Source: Rhodocyclaceae bacterium
GTDB taxonomy: Bacteria > Pseudomonadota > Gammaproteobacteria > Burkholderiales > Rhodocyclaceae
Length of the DNA: 32,996 bases
Direction of reading: 5' to 3'
Assembly: GCA_020445665.1 (NCBI GenBank)
Contig: JAGRGD010000265.1
Span: 1-32,996, forward strand
A model generated the notes under the pieces. The model ran no database searches, had not been told where the DNA came from, and worked only from the letters and a program-made list of their open reading frames with translations. Below, piece by piece: positions 1-7,885 of the stretch (positions are counted from its first letter, which is position 1; each line of letters starts with the position of its first letter). The translations under genes were made by a program, and so were the position numbers.

Positions 1-126
1 CGCCAGCGAAGCCGGCGGGCTGTGCAAAGCCCGCAGTGGACCGCCACCCTTGCCTTCCTCCCGCGCCTTGTGGCACAGGCTCAAAGTCTCAACGCGATCC
101 GCCATACAAATGTCCACAGACCCTAG
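1..126 (-). repeat. Left copy of a boundary repeat
   Basis: Read on the minus strand, this block begins with CTAGGGTCTGTGG directly at the flavodoxin stop codon and runs to the window edge. It matches 32799-32924 on the plus strand at 123 of 126 positions with no gaps; the mismatches fall in left positions 51-70 (two) and 111-120 (one). The two copies are therefore inverted. The block contains the GC-rich hairpins described for the right copy. It is probably one member of a dispersed family, either REP/BIME-like or the end of an insertion sequence. Its full length on this side cannot be seen because the window ends inside it. Confidence 0.9.
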
Positions 127-671
127 GCAGCCGCCTCTGCGCCCGTCAGGCTGGGGAGAACGCGGGCCAGCCAGGCGGTCACGCGTGCCTCACTCAGGGC
201 CGCCTGGTTATCCTGGTCCAGCGCCAGGCCCATGAAGGCGTCGTCGACGATCGCCTGGGAGCTGGTGAAGGTGTAGCCCTCATCGGGCCATTCGCCCACC
301 ACCGTGGCGCCCCTTTCGGTCACCGCGTCGTAGAGCAGGGCGATCGCGTCGCAGAAGGCGTCCGGGTACTTCTCCTGATCGCCGAGGCCGAACAGCGCGA
401 TGCGCTTGCCGGAGAGGTCGGCCGTCGCCAGCTGGGGCATGAACTCGAGCCAGCTTGTCGTCTGGCAGCCGCTTTCCAGGCCGGGCAGTTCGCCATCGCC
501 GAGCGTCGGGGTGCCGAGGATCAGGGCGTCGTAGGCGAGCAGTTCGGCGATCCCAACCCGGTTGATGTTGAGGGGCGGGTCGGCGATGTCGCCGAGCTGC
601 TTCGCGATCAGCTTGGCGATGCGTCGAGTGTGACCGGTGTCGGTGCCGAAGAAGATGCCGATGCGGCTCAT
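123..671 (-). CDS. Flavodoxin, long-chain type
   Basis: A 182-residue FMN-binding electron carrier of the cytoplasm. The phosphate-binding loop GTDTGHTRRIAK lies at about residues 9-20. The central LILGTPTLGDGELPG segment and the later ALFGLGDQEKYPDAFCDA segment form the flavin-contacting loops, and the extra length after the latter fits long-chain flavodoxins such as FldA and NifF. The ATG at 671 is chosen because AGGAG lies just upstream; the longer frame reaching 1019 only overlaps the upstream genes. It is the last gene of a four-gene run with the 103-residue protein 17 bases upstream. Its stop TAG is part of the CTAG that opens the boundary repeat. Low-potential electron donation, for example to nitrogenase or a radical SAM enzyme, is a family-based guess. 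Confidence 0.93.
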   Translation of the reverse strand: MSRIGIFFGTDTGHTRRIAKLIAKQLGDIADPPLNINRVGIAELLAYDALILGTPTLGDGELPGLESGCQTTSWLEFMPQLATADLSGKRIALFGLGDQEKYPDAFCDAIALLYDAVTERGATVVGEWPDEGYTFTSSQAIVDDAFMGLALDQDNQAALSEARVTAWLARVLPSLTGAEAAA

Positions 672-688
672 GGTGGCGCTCCTGAAAC

Positions 689-1000
689 TCAGTGGGGAAT
701 CGGGTGGAGGTCGAAGTGGCTGCCGAGAATGCCGATCAGCGCCGGCAGGTCGAGGTGCTCCTGCACCAGCGGCACGCCGGCGGCTGCGGCGTCGGCGAGG
801 TCGGGGTAGCCCAGGTCGAGGCCGTAGCGGCCGAGGGGCTGGCCGTAGGTGAACACGTAGGCCATCAGCGCCGGATCGGCGCCGTGCTCCAGGCCGAGGG
901 CCTGCTCGTTGTTGCGCCAGCTGGCGCTGACGCGGAGGTGGCCGGTCGCCAGTTGCGGGGACAGGGCGTCGAGGAGGTGGGTCAGGGCGCGGACCTTCAT
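689..1000 (-). CDS. Conserved-looking protein of unknown function (103 aa)
   Basis: A small soluble protein with no signal peptide, membrane segment or motif that I recognise. It has a helical, Leu/Ala-rich N-terminal part (MKVRALTHLL...) and an aromatic, Gly-rich middle (AYVFTYGQPLGRYGLDLGYPD). Its reality is supported by the arrangement: its ATG overlaps the TGA of the rhodanese-ankyrin gene in an ATGA junction, a GAGGAG ribosome site precedes it, and the flavodoxin follows 17 bases later. It was probably translated with both neighbours and may act with the flavodoxin, but no function can be assigned. Confidence 0.8.
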   Translation of the reverse strand: MKVRALTHLLDALSPQLATGHLRVSASWRNNEQALGLEHGADPALMAYVFTYGQPLGRYGLDLGYPDLADAAAAGVPLVQEHLDLPALIGILGSHFDLHPIPH

Positions 1001-1824
1001 GTGGGGAACTCCTCGGCAAGACGACGCACGGTGTGGCGCAGCGCCTTCAGGCAGTCCCGGGTGGCAGCGAGATCCACGGCGCGGGCGCCGTCCTGGTTGG
1101 TCAGAAGGGGGTCGGCACCCAGTTCGAGCAGCAGGCGCAGGAGGGCGGGCTTGCCGGCCGAGGCGCAGTACATCAGCGCCGTGGCACCGACCAGGTTGCG
1201 GTTATCCATGTCGAGCCCCGCGTCCACCAGCAGCCGGACGATCTCCGGCGAGTCCGACACGCAGGCCAGCCACAGGGCGTTGTTGCCGTCCTCGTTGCGG
1301 GCCCGGACATCGACACCGGCTGCGATCAGTTCGGCCACCAGCGCCGGCGAGCCGTCCAGCGCCGCCCGCATCAGCGGCGTCAGGCCGTGTCGGCCGGGTG
1401 CGTCGAGCGCGCGGGTGTCGGCGTTCTGCGCGGCGAGGAAGGACAGCAGGGCCTCACTTGCGCTCTCGGTGACAGAGGGCGCCGAGGGGGGCTCGAGCGC
1501 GGCGACCAGCGCGGCGAAGCCACCATCCACGCTCAGCGGCTCGGCAAACCCGAAGTCGGCGAAGGCCTCCGCCCAGCCCTGGCTGGCGTTGCCGTGGTAG
1601 CAGTAGATCAGCAGCGGCACGTCGCGGGGGAGGCGCCTGACGAGGGGCCCGAAGTTCGCCTGGGTGAGGTGGCCGGCCTCGGGAATGTGCGCGGTACGGT
1701 AGTGGGCGAGGTCGCGGGCGTCGAGCACCTCGACGCCCGGAGCTGTGCCGCAGCGGTGGGCGAGGAGCCGTTCGGCGGCTTCTTGGGCCGAGATGCGGCG
1801 CGATGCCTTGCGTTGGGGGGTCAC
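997..1824 (-). CDS. Rhodanese-ankyrin repeat fusion protein
   Basis: A 275-residue cytoplasmic protein with two parts. Residues about 10-110 form a single-domain rhodanese of the GlpE type, with the active-site loop CYHGNASQGWA (catalytic Cys present) followed by the typical SVDGGFAAL end. Residues about 135-265 are ankyrin repeats, seen as repeated GLTPLMRAA, GNNALWLAC and GATALMYCA units ending in GADPLLTNQDGARAVDLA. A sulfur-transfer or sulfide-related role with a protein-binding module is inferred. The GTG start at 1824 overlaps the upstream stop in a GTGA junction and has AGGAGG in front. From memory, rhodanese-ankyrin proteins occur in some nitrogen-fixation clusters; this window does not test that. 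Confidence 0.88.
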   Translation of the reverse strand: MTPQRKASRRISAQEAAERLLAHRCGTAPGVEVLDARDLAHYRTAHIPEAGHLTQANFGPLVRRLPRDVPLLIYCYHGNASQGWAEAFADFGFAEPLSVDGGFAALVAALEPPSAPSVTESASEALLSFLAAQNADTRALDAPGRHGLTPLMRAALDGSPALVAELIAAGVDVRARNEDGNNALWLACVSDSPEIVRLLVDAGLDMDNRNLVGATALMYCASAGKPALLRLLLELGADPLLTNQDGARAVDLAATRDCLKALRHTVRRLAEEFPT

Positions 1825-3536
1825 GGTGTGTCCTCCTGGCTGAAGCGGGCGAGTCTGTCGGCGCCGTAGGCAGGCTCTGTCCCGATCCGCTGGTCGTGGA
1901 GCGCCATGCCGATGGCAAAGTGGTAGACGGTGTGCCAGGGGCTGTCGTCGAGGCCGTGGAACTGGCGCACCGGGCCGTCGAAGAAGCAGCCGATCCCGGT
2001 CCCGGCCAGGCCTTCTGCGCCGGCCTCCAGATAGAGCTGCTGGCCGAGCAGACCAGCCGCGCGGTGCAGGGTCCGGTAGCGCTCGGGATGTCCGGAGAGT
2101 CCCTGCTCGAGGGGGGCGACGAAGGCGATCGCGAGGCAGGCGTCGGCGGCGATGGCCTGGTGGCAGTGCAGGCGGCGGGCGATCTCGGCCAGCCGCGCTG
2201 GCGCGAGGGTAGCCAGGCAGCGCAGCGGCGAGCCGGCGATCGGGCCGGGGAGCAGCAGGCGCGGATGGCGTTGGGCCAGGTGCTGGCGCAGCCCGTCGTC
2301 GCTGGCCCGCGGCAGAAGATAGACACCGGGCTCGATGCCCCGCACCCGGTGGATGATCAGCAGGAGGTCGAGTTCGGTGCTCGCGGGCAGGGCGTCCGCG
2401 GGCGGCGCTCCGCGGCGCATCAGGGCGTTGATCAGACGGACCAGAGACTTGCGTGGCATCACGAAGCCGGCGTCGTAGCGCTGGGCGCTGCGTCGGCCGA
2501 GGATCAGCTCGACGGCGCCTGCTTCGCGCCGCCGCTGCCGGCCTGGCGGCGGTGCGCTTGGTTTGGGCGCCTCCGGTGGCGCGGCCGGTGGCCGGGTCGC
2601 CCGGGCGATGGCGTCGACTGCCGGCCAGCGATAGAAGGGGCGGGGGTCCAGCTCACTCGCCCGCCCATGCCAGTCGGCGCTGGCGGCCCGATCCCGCCAG
2701 CGCACCGGGTCAGCGCCCGCCACCAGGCCCGGGGCGCCGAGCGCCAGCACCAGCTCGGCCTCTTCGCGCTCGGTCGCGGCCTCACGCCGGGCCGGGTAGT
2801 CGGCGTGCCGGTCGAGCCCCAGCCGGGTCGCCAGGCTGGCCCCGTCCACACCGGACTCGCTGTGCAGGGTCCACCCCAGGACCGCCGCGGCATAACGCAG
2901 TGCGCCGACCGTGTGACCCACGTCGAGCTGGCAGTACCGGAACGCGCGCTCACCGTATTTCCACGCTTCCCGCCACATCGCCGTCGACAGGGCGATGTGC
3001 AGGCGGGAGGCGCCCGCGGCCTGGCGATCCGAGGCGCGCAGTTCGAGGGCGTGGTCCTCCGGTCGGTAGTGGTGGACCCCGTCGGATAGCGGGTCGATCC
3101 CCTCACTCACCAGCCAGCACTCGACCGGGTGGAGATTGCCGCTCGACGGATTGGCCCGCAGCGCCCAGCGGTCCGGGCCCAGCGTCTTCCACGCCGTCAG
3201 TCCGCAGGCCAGTTGCAGCAGGGCGCCGAGACTGGCGATGGTCACCGGCACCGGTGGGCTTGTCGAAAGCGCATCGAAGGGGCGCTGCAGGGCCGCGCGC
3301 AGCGGATCATCCGTGCGCCCGTCCAGGAGATCGTCAATCAGGGGCAGCGGTCGCGCCGGGCTGCCCGGGTAGCTGCGGAAGGCGGCCGGCTGGGCGTCCC
3401 AGTCGAGGGTCTCCGGCCCGCGCGCGTAACGGTCGAAGCGGTGCGAGGTCGCGAGGTGGTAGGCCAGCACGGCGTCGCCCGGGTGGCCGGGCGGGTCGGT
3501 CCGGGTGTGTGACGGGGGGGCGATGGTCGTGTCCAT
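1821..3536 (-). CDS. SagB/ThcOx-like tandem nitroreductase-fold oxidoreductase
   Basis: A 571-residue FMN enzyme with two nitroreductase-fold halves. The first half (about residues 80-275) has the SagB-type segment NPSSGNLHPVE. The second half (about 325-560) opens with the family signature RRSAQRYDAGFVMPRKSLVRL and contains the GTGIGCFFDG segment. SagB enzymes oxidise azoline rings in thiazole/oxazole-modified peptides, but no YcaO cyclodehydratase or precursor peptide lies nearby, so a peptide-maturation role is not supported here. The ATG at 3536 (AAGG upstream) is preferred over an in-frame TTG at 3551. It heads the run that continues through the rhodanese-ankyrin gene to the flavodoxin and starts 141 bases after the hemerythrin stop, so read-through from that gene is possible. 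Confidence 0.87.
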   Translation of the reverse strand: MDTTIAPPSHTRTDPPGHPGDAVLAYHLATSHRFDRYARGPETLDWDAQPAAFRSYPGSPARPLPLIDDLLDGRTDDPLRAALQRPFDALSTSPPVPVTIASLGALLQLACGLTAWKTLGPDRWALRANPSSGNLHPVECWLVSEGIDPLSDGVHHYRPEDHALELRASDRQAAGASRLHIALSTAMWREAWKYGERAFRYCQLDVGHTVGALRYAAAVLGWTLHSESGVDGASLATRLGLDRHADYPARREAATEREEAELVLALGAPGLVAGADPVRWRDRAASADWHGRASELDPRPFYRWPAVDAIARATRPPAAPPEAPKPSAPPPGRQRRREAGAVELILGRRSAQRYDAGFVMPRKSLVRLINALMRRGAPPADALPASTELDLLLIIHRVRGIEPGVYLLPRASDDGLRQHLAQRHPRLLLPGPIAGSPLRCLATLAPARLAEIARRLHCHQAIAADACLAIAFVAPLEQGLSGHPERYRTLHRAAGLLGQQLYLEAGAEGLAGTGIGCFFDGPVRQFHGLDDSPWHTVYHFAIGMALHDQRIGTEPAYGADRLARFSQEDTP

Positions 3537-3677
3537 GGCCTTGCCGTGCAAGACCGATACCAGCGCCGGAAGTCCCCGGCCGACGGGGGGCCTGGCCGGG
3601 CCATGCGGCTCGTGTGACGGATTTGCTGCGGTGCGCCCGTGCCGATTGTCGGCTTCGCGACAGCGGCGCGCGAGGCC

Positions 3678-4136
3678 TCAGCCGCGGTCGATCGCCACGA
3701 CGGCCGGGCGGTCGTGGTCGAGGCTGTGGGCGAGCCAGAAGCGCTCGAACAGCGAGACCAGGTCGGCGATGGCGTGGAAGGGGGCGGCGTGCTCGACGAC
3801 CTCGACGCAGCGGTGGAGCCGGGCCAGGAAATCGGCGTGGTCGCGGGCGTGTGACCACCACTGGGCCGGATGGCTGGCGTGAAGCCCGGCGTGGCGCAGG
3901 AGGCGCTCCTCGGCCGCGAAATGTTCCTCGCAGAACTGCACGATCGCCTCGGCGGTTTCGACCAGCCGGTGGGTGCAGCGGCTGGATGGCCCGTTCCGGC
4001 AATGGCAGCGCTCGGGCGCGTGATGGGACGGGCAGATGCCCTGCAGGCGCGCGGAGATACCGAGGAAGGTCTTCGCTTCCTCCTCGAGCAAGTCGAGCAG
4101 GGCCTGGCTGGCAGTGGCGTGGCGGTGGCTGTCCAT
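3678..4136 (-). CDS. Bacteriohemerythrin-like protein with a Cys/His-rich insert
   Basis: A 152-residue cytoplasmic protein with most of the diiron ligand pattern of hemerythrin: H72-x3-E76 in CEEHFAAEE, H96-x3-H100 in WWSHARDHADF, and H137-x4-D142 in AHSLDHDRP. The first-helix His could be H38, H39 or H56. Residues 35-56 form an unusual cluster with C35, H38, H39, C44, H45, C46, C54 and H56. Hemerythrins bind O2 or NO through a non-haem diiron site. In-frame ATGs lie at 4178, 4145 and 4136, none with a convincing ribosome site. 4136 or 4145 is preferred because a class II promoter from the upstream FNR/Dnr box would start transcription near 4180. An O2- or NO-related role is inferred from family and box. 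Confidence 0.85.
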   Translation of the reverse strand: MDSHRHATASQALLDLLEEEAKTFLGISARLQGICPSHHAPERCHCRNGPSSRCTHRLVETAEAIVQFCEEHFAAEERLLRHAGLHASHPAQWWSHARDHADFLARLHRCVEVVEHAAPFHAIADLVSLFERFWLAHSLDHDRPAVVAIDRG

Positions 4137-4214
4137 GCGGGTCATCGAGCAGGCGGGGCGCCGGTCAAAGCCCGCCATTGTCGGCGTGTCGGCGCCCCAG
4201 CGCCTTATGCCGGG

Positions 4215-4228
4215 TTGATACGAATCAA
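4215..4228 (-). promoter_or_regulatory. FNR/Dnr-type box upstream of the hemerythrin gene
   Basis: TTGATACGAATCAA matches the FNR/ANR/Dnr consensus TTGAT-N4-ATCAA exactly. It lies between the stop of the nonahaem cytochrome gene and the hemerythrin start. With a centre at 4221.5, class II activation would place the transcription start near 4180. The hexamer at the expected -10 position (CCGACA, minus strand) is poor, which is the main weakness of this assignment. Confidence 0.75.
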
Positions 4229-4254
4229 GGCATTCGGCTGCCACCGCCCTGCGG

Positions 4255-5973
4255 TCAATCGCCGTCCGGCCCGTTGTGGCAGTCGTAGCAGGTGACTTCG
4301 TCGCCGGCCGCGTAGCGCACGGTCTTGCCCTCGGCGCGGTAGGACCGGGTGGTCGCGACGGCGCCGAGCGGCGAGCCGCGATAGTCGTCGCCGTGGCAGG
4401 CCCGGCACTGGCCCGGATTGCGCTCGGCCGCGTCCTCATGGCGAGAGACCCAGGTGGCGCCGGTGGTGTGCATGCCATGGGGGCCGCCGGTGGTGGTCAG
4501 GGGCACACCGTCCTGGTGGCAGGCGGCGCACTCCGCCACCGTGCCCGCGTGACCCTGCACGCCGATCGACAGCAGGTTGTCGCTGGCGTGGGACGAGGGA
4601 TAGATGGCGTGGGTGGCGCCGTGGCAGGCCTCGCACTGGAGGCCCCCGTGGCCGGTGCTGAAGCGGTACAGGCTGATGCCGCTGGCCGGGGTGTCCGGCT
4701 GGGTGGCGAAGCGGGTGTCGCTGGCGGCGAGCGGCACCCCGGCCGCATCGACGGCCCGCGTCAGGCGCTGGCCGTCCTGATGGCAGCTCTGGCAGTTGGG
4801 CATGTCGAGCCAGCCCTGCCGCGAGGCGCTGCCCACCTGGGCCATGCCGCCGTGGCAGTCCTGGCAGCCCATCGCGGCGTTGCCTTGCGCGTCTACGGCG
4901 TCGCCCATCGCGCCGCGCAGGCACTGGGTGCTGGAGCCCGGGTGGCACAGGTAGCAGGCGTCCCGGTCGCCGGCCGCGCCCAGTTGTCGGCCATTGGCCG
5001 GATCGCTGACCGTCGCGTGGGAGGCGTGCAGCACCCGGGTGAGCGGCGCGATGCCGTCGATGCCGGTGCCGGGCAGGGCGTTCGAGGCGTGACAGCCGGC
5101 GCACAGGATCGGCTTGCCCGACGCTGCCGTGGCTTCCAGGCCTGCGGGCAGGTGACCGCGCTCTGCCAGCGCGGCGGCGAAATCGGCGTTGCCGGCCTGC
5201 TTCTCGTCGTGGAGGCGCAGGATGTTGCGCTTCCAGTCCTTCTCCGGATCGCTGTCGCCCACCCAGCCGGCGGTCGGCCGGGCATCGTCGCGCACGCTGT
5301 CGGAGCCGTGGCAGGCGACGCAGTTCATCTCGCTCGAGACGGGCAGGACGACGCTGGCGGTGGCCACGGCATTGCCGGCACCGTCGCGGGCCACGACCTT
5401 GACCAGCGGGTAGGTGTTGCGCTGGCCGGCGTCGTCGATCGGCGTGATCGGGATGCCCTCGGCCTCGTACCAGCGGTGCTCGGCGTTCCAGGTCAGGGCC
5501 TGGGGCGTGCGGGAAGCGGTGCGCAGGCCGGTCAGGCCTTCGTCCGGCGCGAGGTCGGCGCCGTAGAGCGCTGCGGCGTAGGACCAGAAGTTGGTCTTGC
5601 CGACGCTGGTGGTGTTGATCGAGCCCTGGCTGTCGGCGAGGGACTCGAAGGTGAGCGTGACGCCACCGGTCACCAGCTCGCCATTGCGCACGAGCTGGGC
5701 GTGCAGGTTGTTGTACGGCGGCAGGATCGAGAACACCGAGTAGTCCTCGCCGTCGACGCAGTGCATGCCCAGATCGTTCCAGGCCAGCAGCGTGTAGCCC
5801 GCGCTTGACGCGGCGCCGGTCGTGCTGCTGTCCGTCGGGGAGAGGTCGACGACCTCGTCGCCTTCGCCGCCGCCACCGCCACCCCCGCAGCCCGCCAGGC
5901 CGATGAGTGTCGTGGCGAGCATCGCGAGGGCGAAGCGGCGATGGTGTGAGCGGTTCCGGATGTGGTGTCGCAT
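4255..5973 (-). CDS. Nonahaem c-type cytochrome lipoprotein
   Basis: A 572-residue exported protein with nine CXXCH motifs: CVACH, CAGCH, CYLCH, CQDCH, CQSCH, CEACH, CAACH, CRACH and CYDCH, from residue 218 to about 563. The N-terminus has a basic start, a hydrophobic stretch and the lipobox LAGC (Cys29), followed by a run of seven glycines, so it should be lipid-anchored at an envelope membrane. Residues about 60-215 carry no haem motif and look like a beta-rich domain. I do not recognise a named family. Respiratory electron transfer or terminal reduction is plausible. The ATG at 5973 has an AGGGGA ribosome site that can pair with an upstream CCCCTG. The ars operon ends 127 bases upstream on the same strand. 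Confidence 0.88.
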   Translation of the reverse strand: MRHHIRNRSHHRRFALAMLATTLIGLAGCGGGGGGGEGDEVVDLSPTDSSTTGAASSAGYTLLAWNDLGMHCVDGEDYSVFSILPPYNNLHAQLVRNGELVTGGVTLTFESLADSQGSINTTSVGKTNFWSYAAALYGADLAPDEGLTGLRTASRTPQALTWNAEHRWYEAEGIPITPIDDAGQRNTYPLVKVVARDGAGNAVATASVVLPVSSEMNCVACHGSDSVRDDARPTAGWVGDSDPEKDWKRNILRLHDEKQAGNADFAAALAERGHLPAGLEATAASGKPILCAGCHASNALPGTGIDGIAPLTRVLHASHATVSDPANGRQLGAAGDRDACYLCHPGSSTQCLRGAMGDAVDAQGNAAMGCQDCHGGMAQVGSASRQGWLDMPNCQSCHQDGQRLTRAVDAAGVPLAASDTRFATQPDTPASGISLYRFSTGHGGLQCEACHGATHAIYPSSHASDNLLSIGVQGHAGTVAECAACHQDGVPLTTTGGPHGMHTTGATWVSRHEDAAERNPGQCRACHGDDYRGSPLGAVATTRSYRAEGKTVRYAAGDEVTCYDCHNGPDGD

Positions 5974-5978
5974 GGTGT

Positions 5979-6006
5979 CCCCTGGCAGTTGAATACGCGT
6001 CAGGGG
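5979..6006 (-). promoter_or_regulatory. Candidate hairpin hiding the ribosome-binding site of the nonahaem gene
   Basis: On the minus strand CCCCTG (6006-6001) is complementary to CAGGGG (5984-5979) across a 16-base loop. The second arm contains the Shine-Dalgarno sequence AGGGGA for the ATG at 5973. A six-pair GC-rich stem could limit translation. It could equally be a DNA operator or chance. Confidence 0.35.
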
Positions 6007-6100
6007 AACAGTCAGCGGCGGAGATTAATCGGCGCTTAACGCACCGTTCGGGCGCGCCGGTCGTGTCGGGACCGGGCGACGAACGGGGGCTGGGAGCCGC

Positions 6101-7876
6101 TCAGGTCCGTCGCGTCGCGGGGCCATCCTCTTGCGAGGGCGTCAGCGTGGAAAGTCCGGCCGGCCCCTCGAGCGGGCCGGCGGTCCAGGGCGTCAGGGCG
6201 GTGCGCCCGGCATGGCGGGTCGTGACCTCGTCGATCCAGCGCAGCTCGTGGATGCCGCGGGCCGCCAGGCATGGATCGGCGGTGCCGCTGGCGGCGAGGC
6301 TCTGGTTGATGAGCCACGCCCAGGGTTCGATGCCGGCGCGACGCAGGTCGGCCTGCAGCGCGGCCGCCTCGTGGACCGGGGTCGCTTCGGCCAGGGTCAC
6401 GATCAGCATCCGCGTGAAATCCTGGTCGCGCAGCCTCGGCAGCAGGGTGCGCACCGCATCGGGCAGTTCGCCGCGGCTGCGCAGCACCTCCCGGTGGTAG
6501 GCCTCGGCGGCGTCGAGCAGCAGGATCGTGTGGCCGGTCGGTGCGGTGTCCACCACGACGATGCGGTTCTGCCCCGCCGCCACGGTCCGGGCGAAGGCAT
6601 GGAAGACGGCGATCTCCTCGGTGCAGGGCGAGCGCAGGTCTTCCTCGAGCATCGCCCTGCCCCTGGCGTCGAACGCCTCGCCGACGCGGGCCAGCACCGA
6701 GGCGCGATAGGCCGCGACCTCCGCGGCGGGGTCGATGCGCTCGACCTCAAGGCCCGCGACACCCTCGGCGACGGAGGCCGCCACGTGGGCAGCCGGGTCC
6801 GTGGTGGTGAGCGTGACGGGCAGTCCGCGCCGGGCCAGGTCCACGGCGATCGCCGCCGCCACCGTGGTCTTGCCGACGCCGCCCTTGCCGAGGGTCATCA
6901 CGACGCCATGGCCCTGGCGGGCGAGGGCATCGGTGAGGCTGCCCAGGCCGGGCAGGGCAGGGGGCGTGCAGGCGCCGGCGGGATGATACGGCGCCGCATC
7001 CGCCGCCAGGCTCCGCAAGGCGTCGAGGCCGGTGGTGCCCTTGGGCAGATAGCCGGTGGTGCTGCGCGGCAGTCCGGTCAGGGCCACCGGCATGTCCGCC
7101 AGGGCGGCCTGCCCCCGCTGTGCGAACGCGACGGCCACGGCGTCGTCCGGCGCCGGCGCGTCGAACACGCCGTTGATCGCCAGTCGCTGGTTGCGCACGC
7201 CGAGCGCAGCCAGTTCGTCGCAGGTCCGGGCGGCCTCTCGCAGGGCGGCGGCCTCGGGGCGGGCGACGAGCACGAGGGTGGTCTCGGACGGGTCGGCGAG
7301 ACGTGCCACCGAGGCGGCATATAGCGCCTTCTGCCTTTCCAGCCCGGCGAGGGGGCCGAGGCACGAGGCGCCGCCGGTGCTGGATTCGATGAAGGCATCC
7401 CAGGCCGAGGGCAGGGTCAGCAGGCGAAGGGTGTGGCCGGTGGGGGCGGTGTCGAAGATGACCCGGTCGAAGCCGGCCGTGGCATCTGCGTCGCCGAGCA
7501 GGCGCGAGAAGGCATCGAAGGCGGCGATCTCGACGGTGCAGGCGCCGGAGAACTGCTCTTCCATGCTGGCAATCGCGGCCGCCGGCAGGATGCCCCGGTA
7601 GGGGCCAACCATCCGCTCCCGGTAGTCGGCCGCCGCGGCGGTCGGGTCGAGGTTGAGGGCCCACAGCCCGTCGGCGCCGGTCACCTCGGTCGGCGTGTCG
7701 CCCAGGGCGGTGCCGAGCACCTCATCCAGGTTCGATGCCGGGTCCGTGCTCACCAGCAGGACCCGCTGGCCCGCGGCGGCAAGGGCCAGGGCGCAGGCGC
7801 AGGACAGGGATGTCTTGCCGACGCCCCCTTTGCCGGTGAAGAAGAGGTGGCGCGTGTCGAGGCTCGGCAGCGGCAT
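6101..7876 (-). CDS. arsA: Arsenical pump-driving ATPase ArsA
   Basis: A 591-residue two-domain cytoplasmic ATPase. P-loops GKGGVGKT occur at residues 15-22 and 330-337, and the ArsA signature DTAPTGHT appears in both halves. The metalloid-site cysteines are all in place: C113 (GACTVEIAAFDAF), C172 (SCLGPLAG) and C418 (SPCTEEIAVFHAF), equivalent to C113, C172 and C422 of the plasmid R773 enzyme. It binds As(III) delivered by ArsD and energises the membrane efflux protein. It is the last ars gene, starting 9 bases after the ArsD stop. The weak sequence upstream of its ATG suggests reliance on translational coupling. Confidence 0.97.
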   Translation of the reverse strand: MPLPSLDTRHLFFTGKGGVGKTSLSCACALALAAAGQRVLLVSTDPASNLDEVLGTALGDTPTEVTGADGLWALNLDPTAAAADYRERMVGPYRGILPAAAIASMEEQFSGACTVEIAAFDAFSRLLGDADATAGFDRVIFDTAPTGHTLRLLTLPSAWDAFIESSTGGASCLGPLAGLERQKALYAASVARLADPSETTLVLVARPEAAALREAARTCDELAALGVRNQRLAINGVFDAPAPDDAVAVAFAQRGQAALADMPVALTGLPRSTTGYLPKGTTGLDALRSLAADAAPYHPAGACTPPALPGLGSLTDALARQGHGVVMTLGKGGVGKTTVAAAIAVDLARRGLPVTLTTTDPAAHVAASVAEGVAGLEVERIDPAAEVAAYRASVLARVGEAFDARGRAMLEEDLRSPCTEEIAVFHAFARTVAAGQNRIVVVDTAPTGHTILLLDAAEAYHREVLRSRGELPDAVRTLLPRLRDQDFTRMLIVTLAEATPVHEAAALQADLRRAGIEPWAWLINQSLAASGTADPCLAARGIHELRWIDEVTTRHAGRTALTPWTAGPLEGPAGLSTLTPSQEDGPATRRT

Positions 7877-7885
7877 CGTGGATGC

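Noticed and set aside
36-809. Plus-strand frame opposite the flavodoxin
   Set aside because: It starts in the boundary repeat and is antisense to two genes with ribosome sites; no recognisable protein.
3537-3677. Terminator or promoter between hemerythrin and the SagB-like gene
   Set aside because: Only a five-pair stem (TGTCG/CGACA) without a T-run and no convincing promoter elements were seen.
5865-5891. Repeated triplets in the polyglycine stretch as a phase-variable tract
   Set aside because: The unit is a codon, so slippage would only change the glycine number and not the frame.
5989-6003. TTGA...TCAG upstream of the nonahaem gene as a Dnr box
   Set aside because: The half-sites are seven bases apart instead of six and the right half is imperfect.
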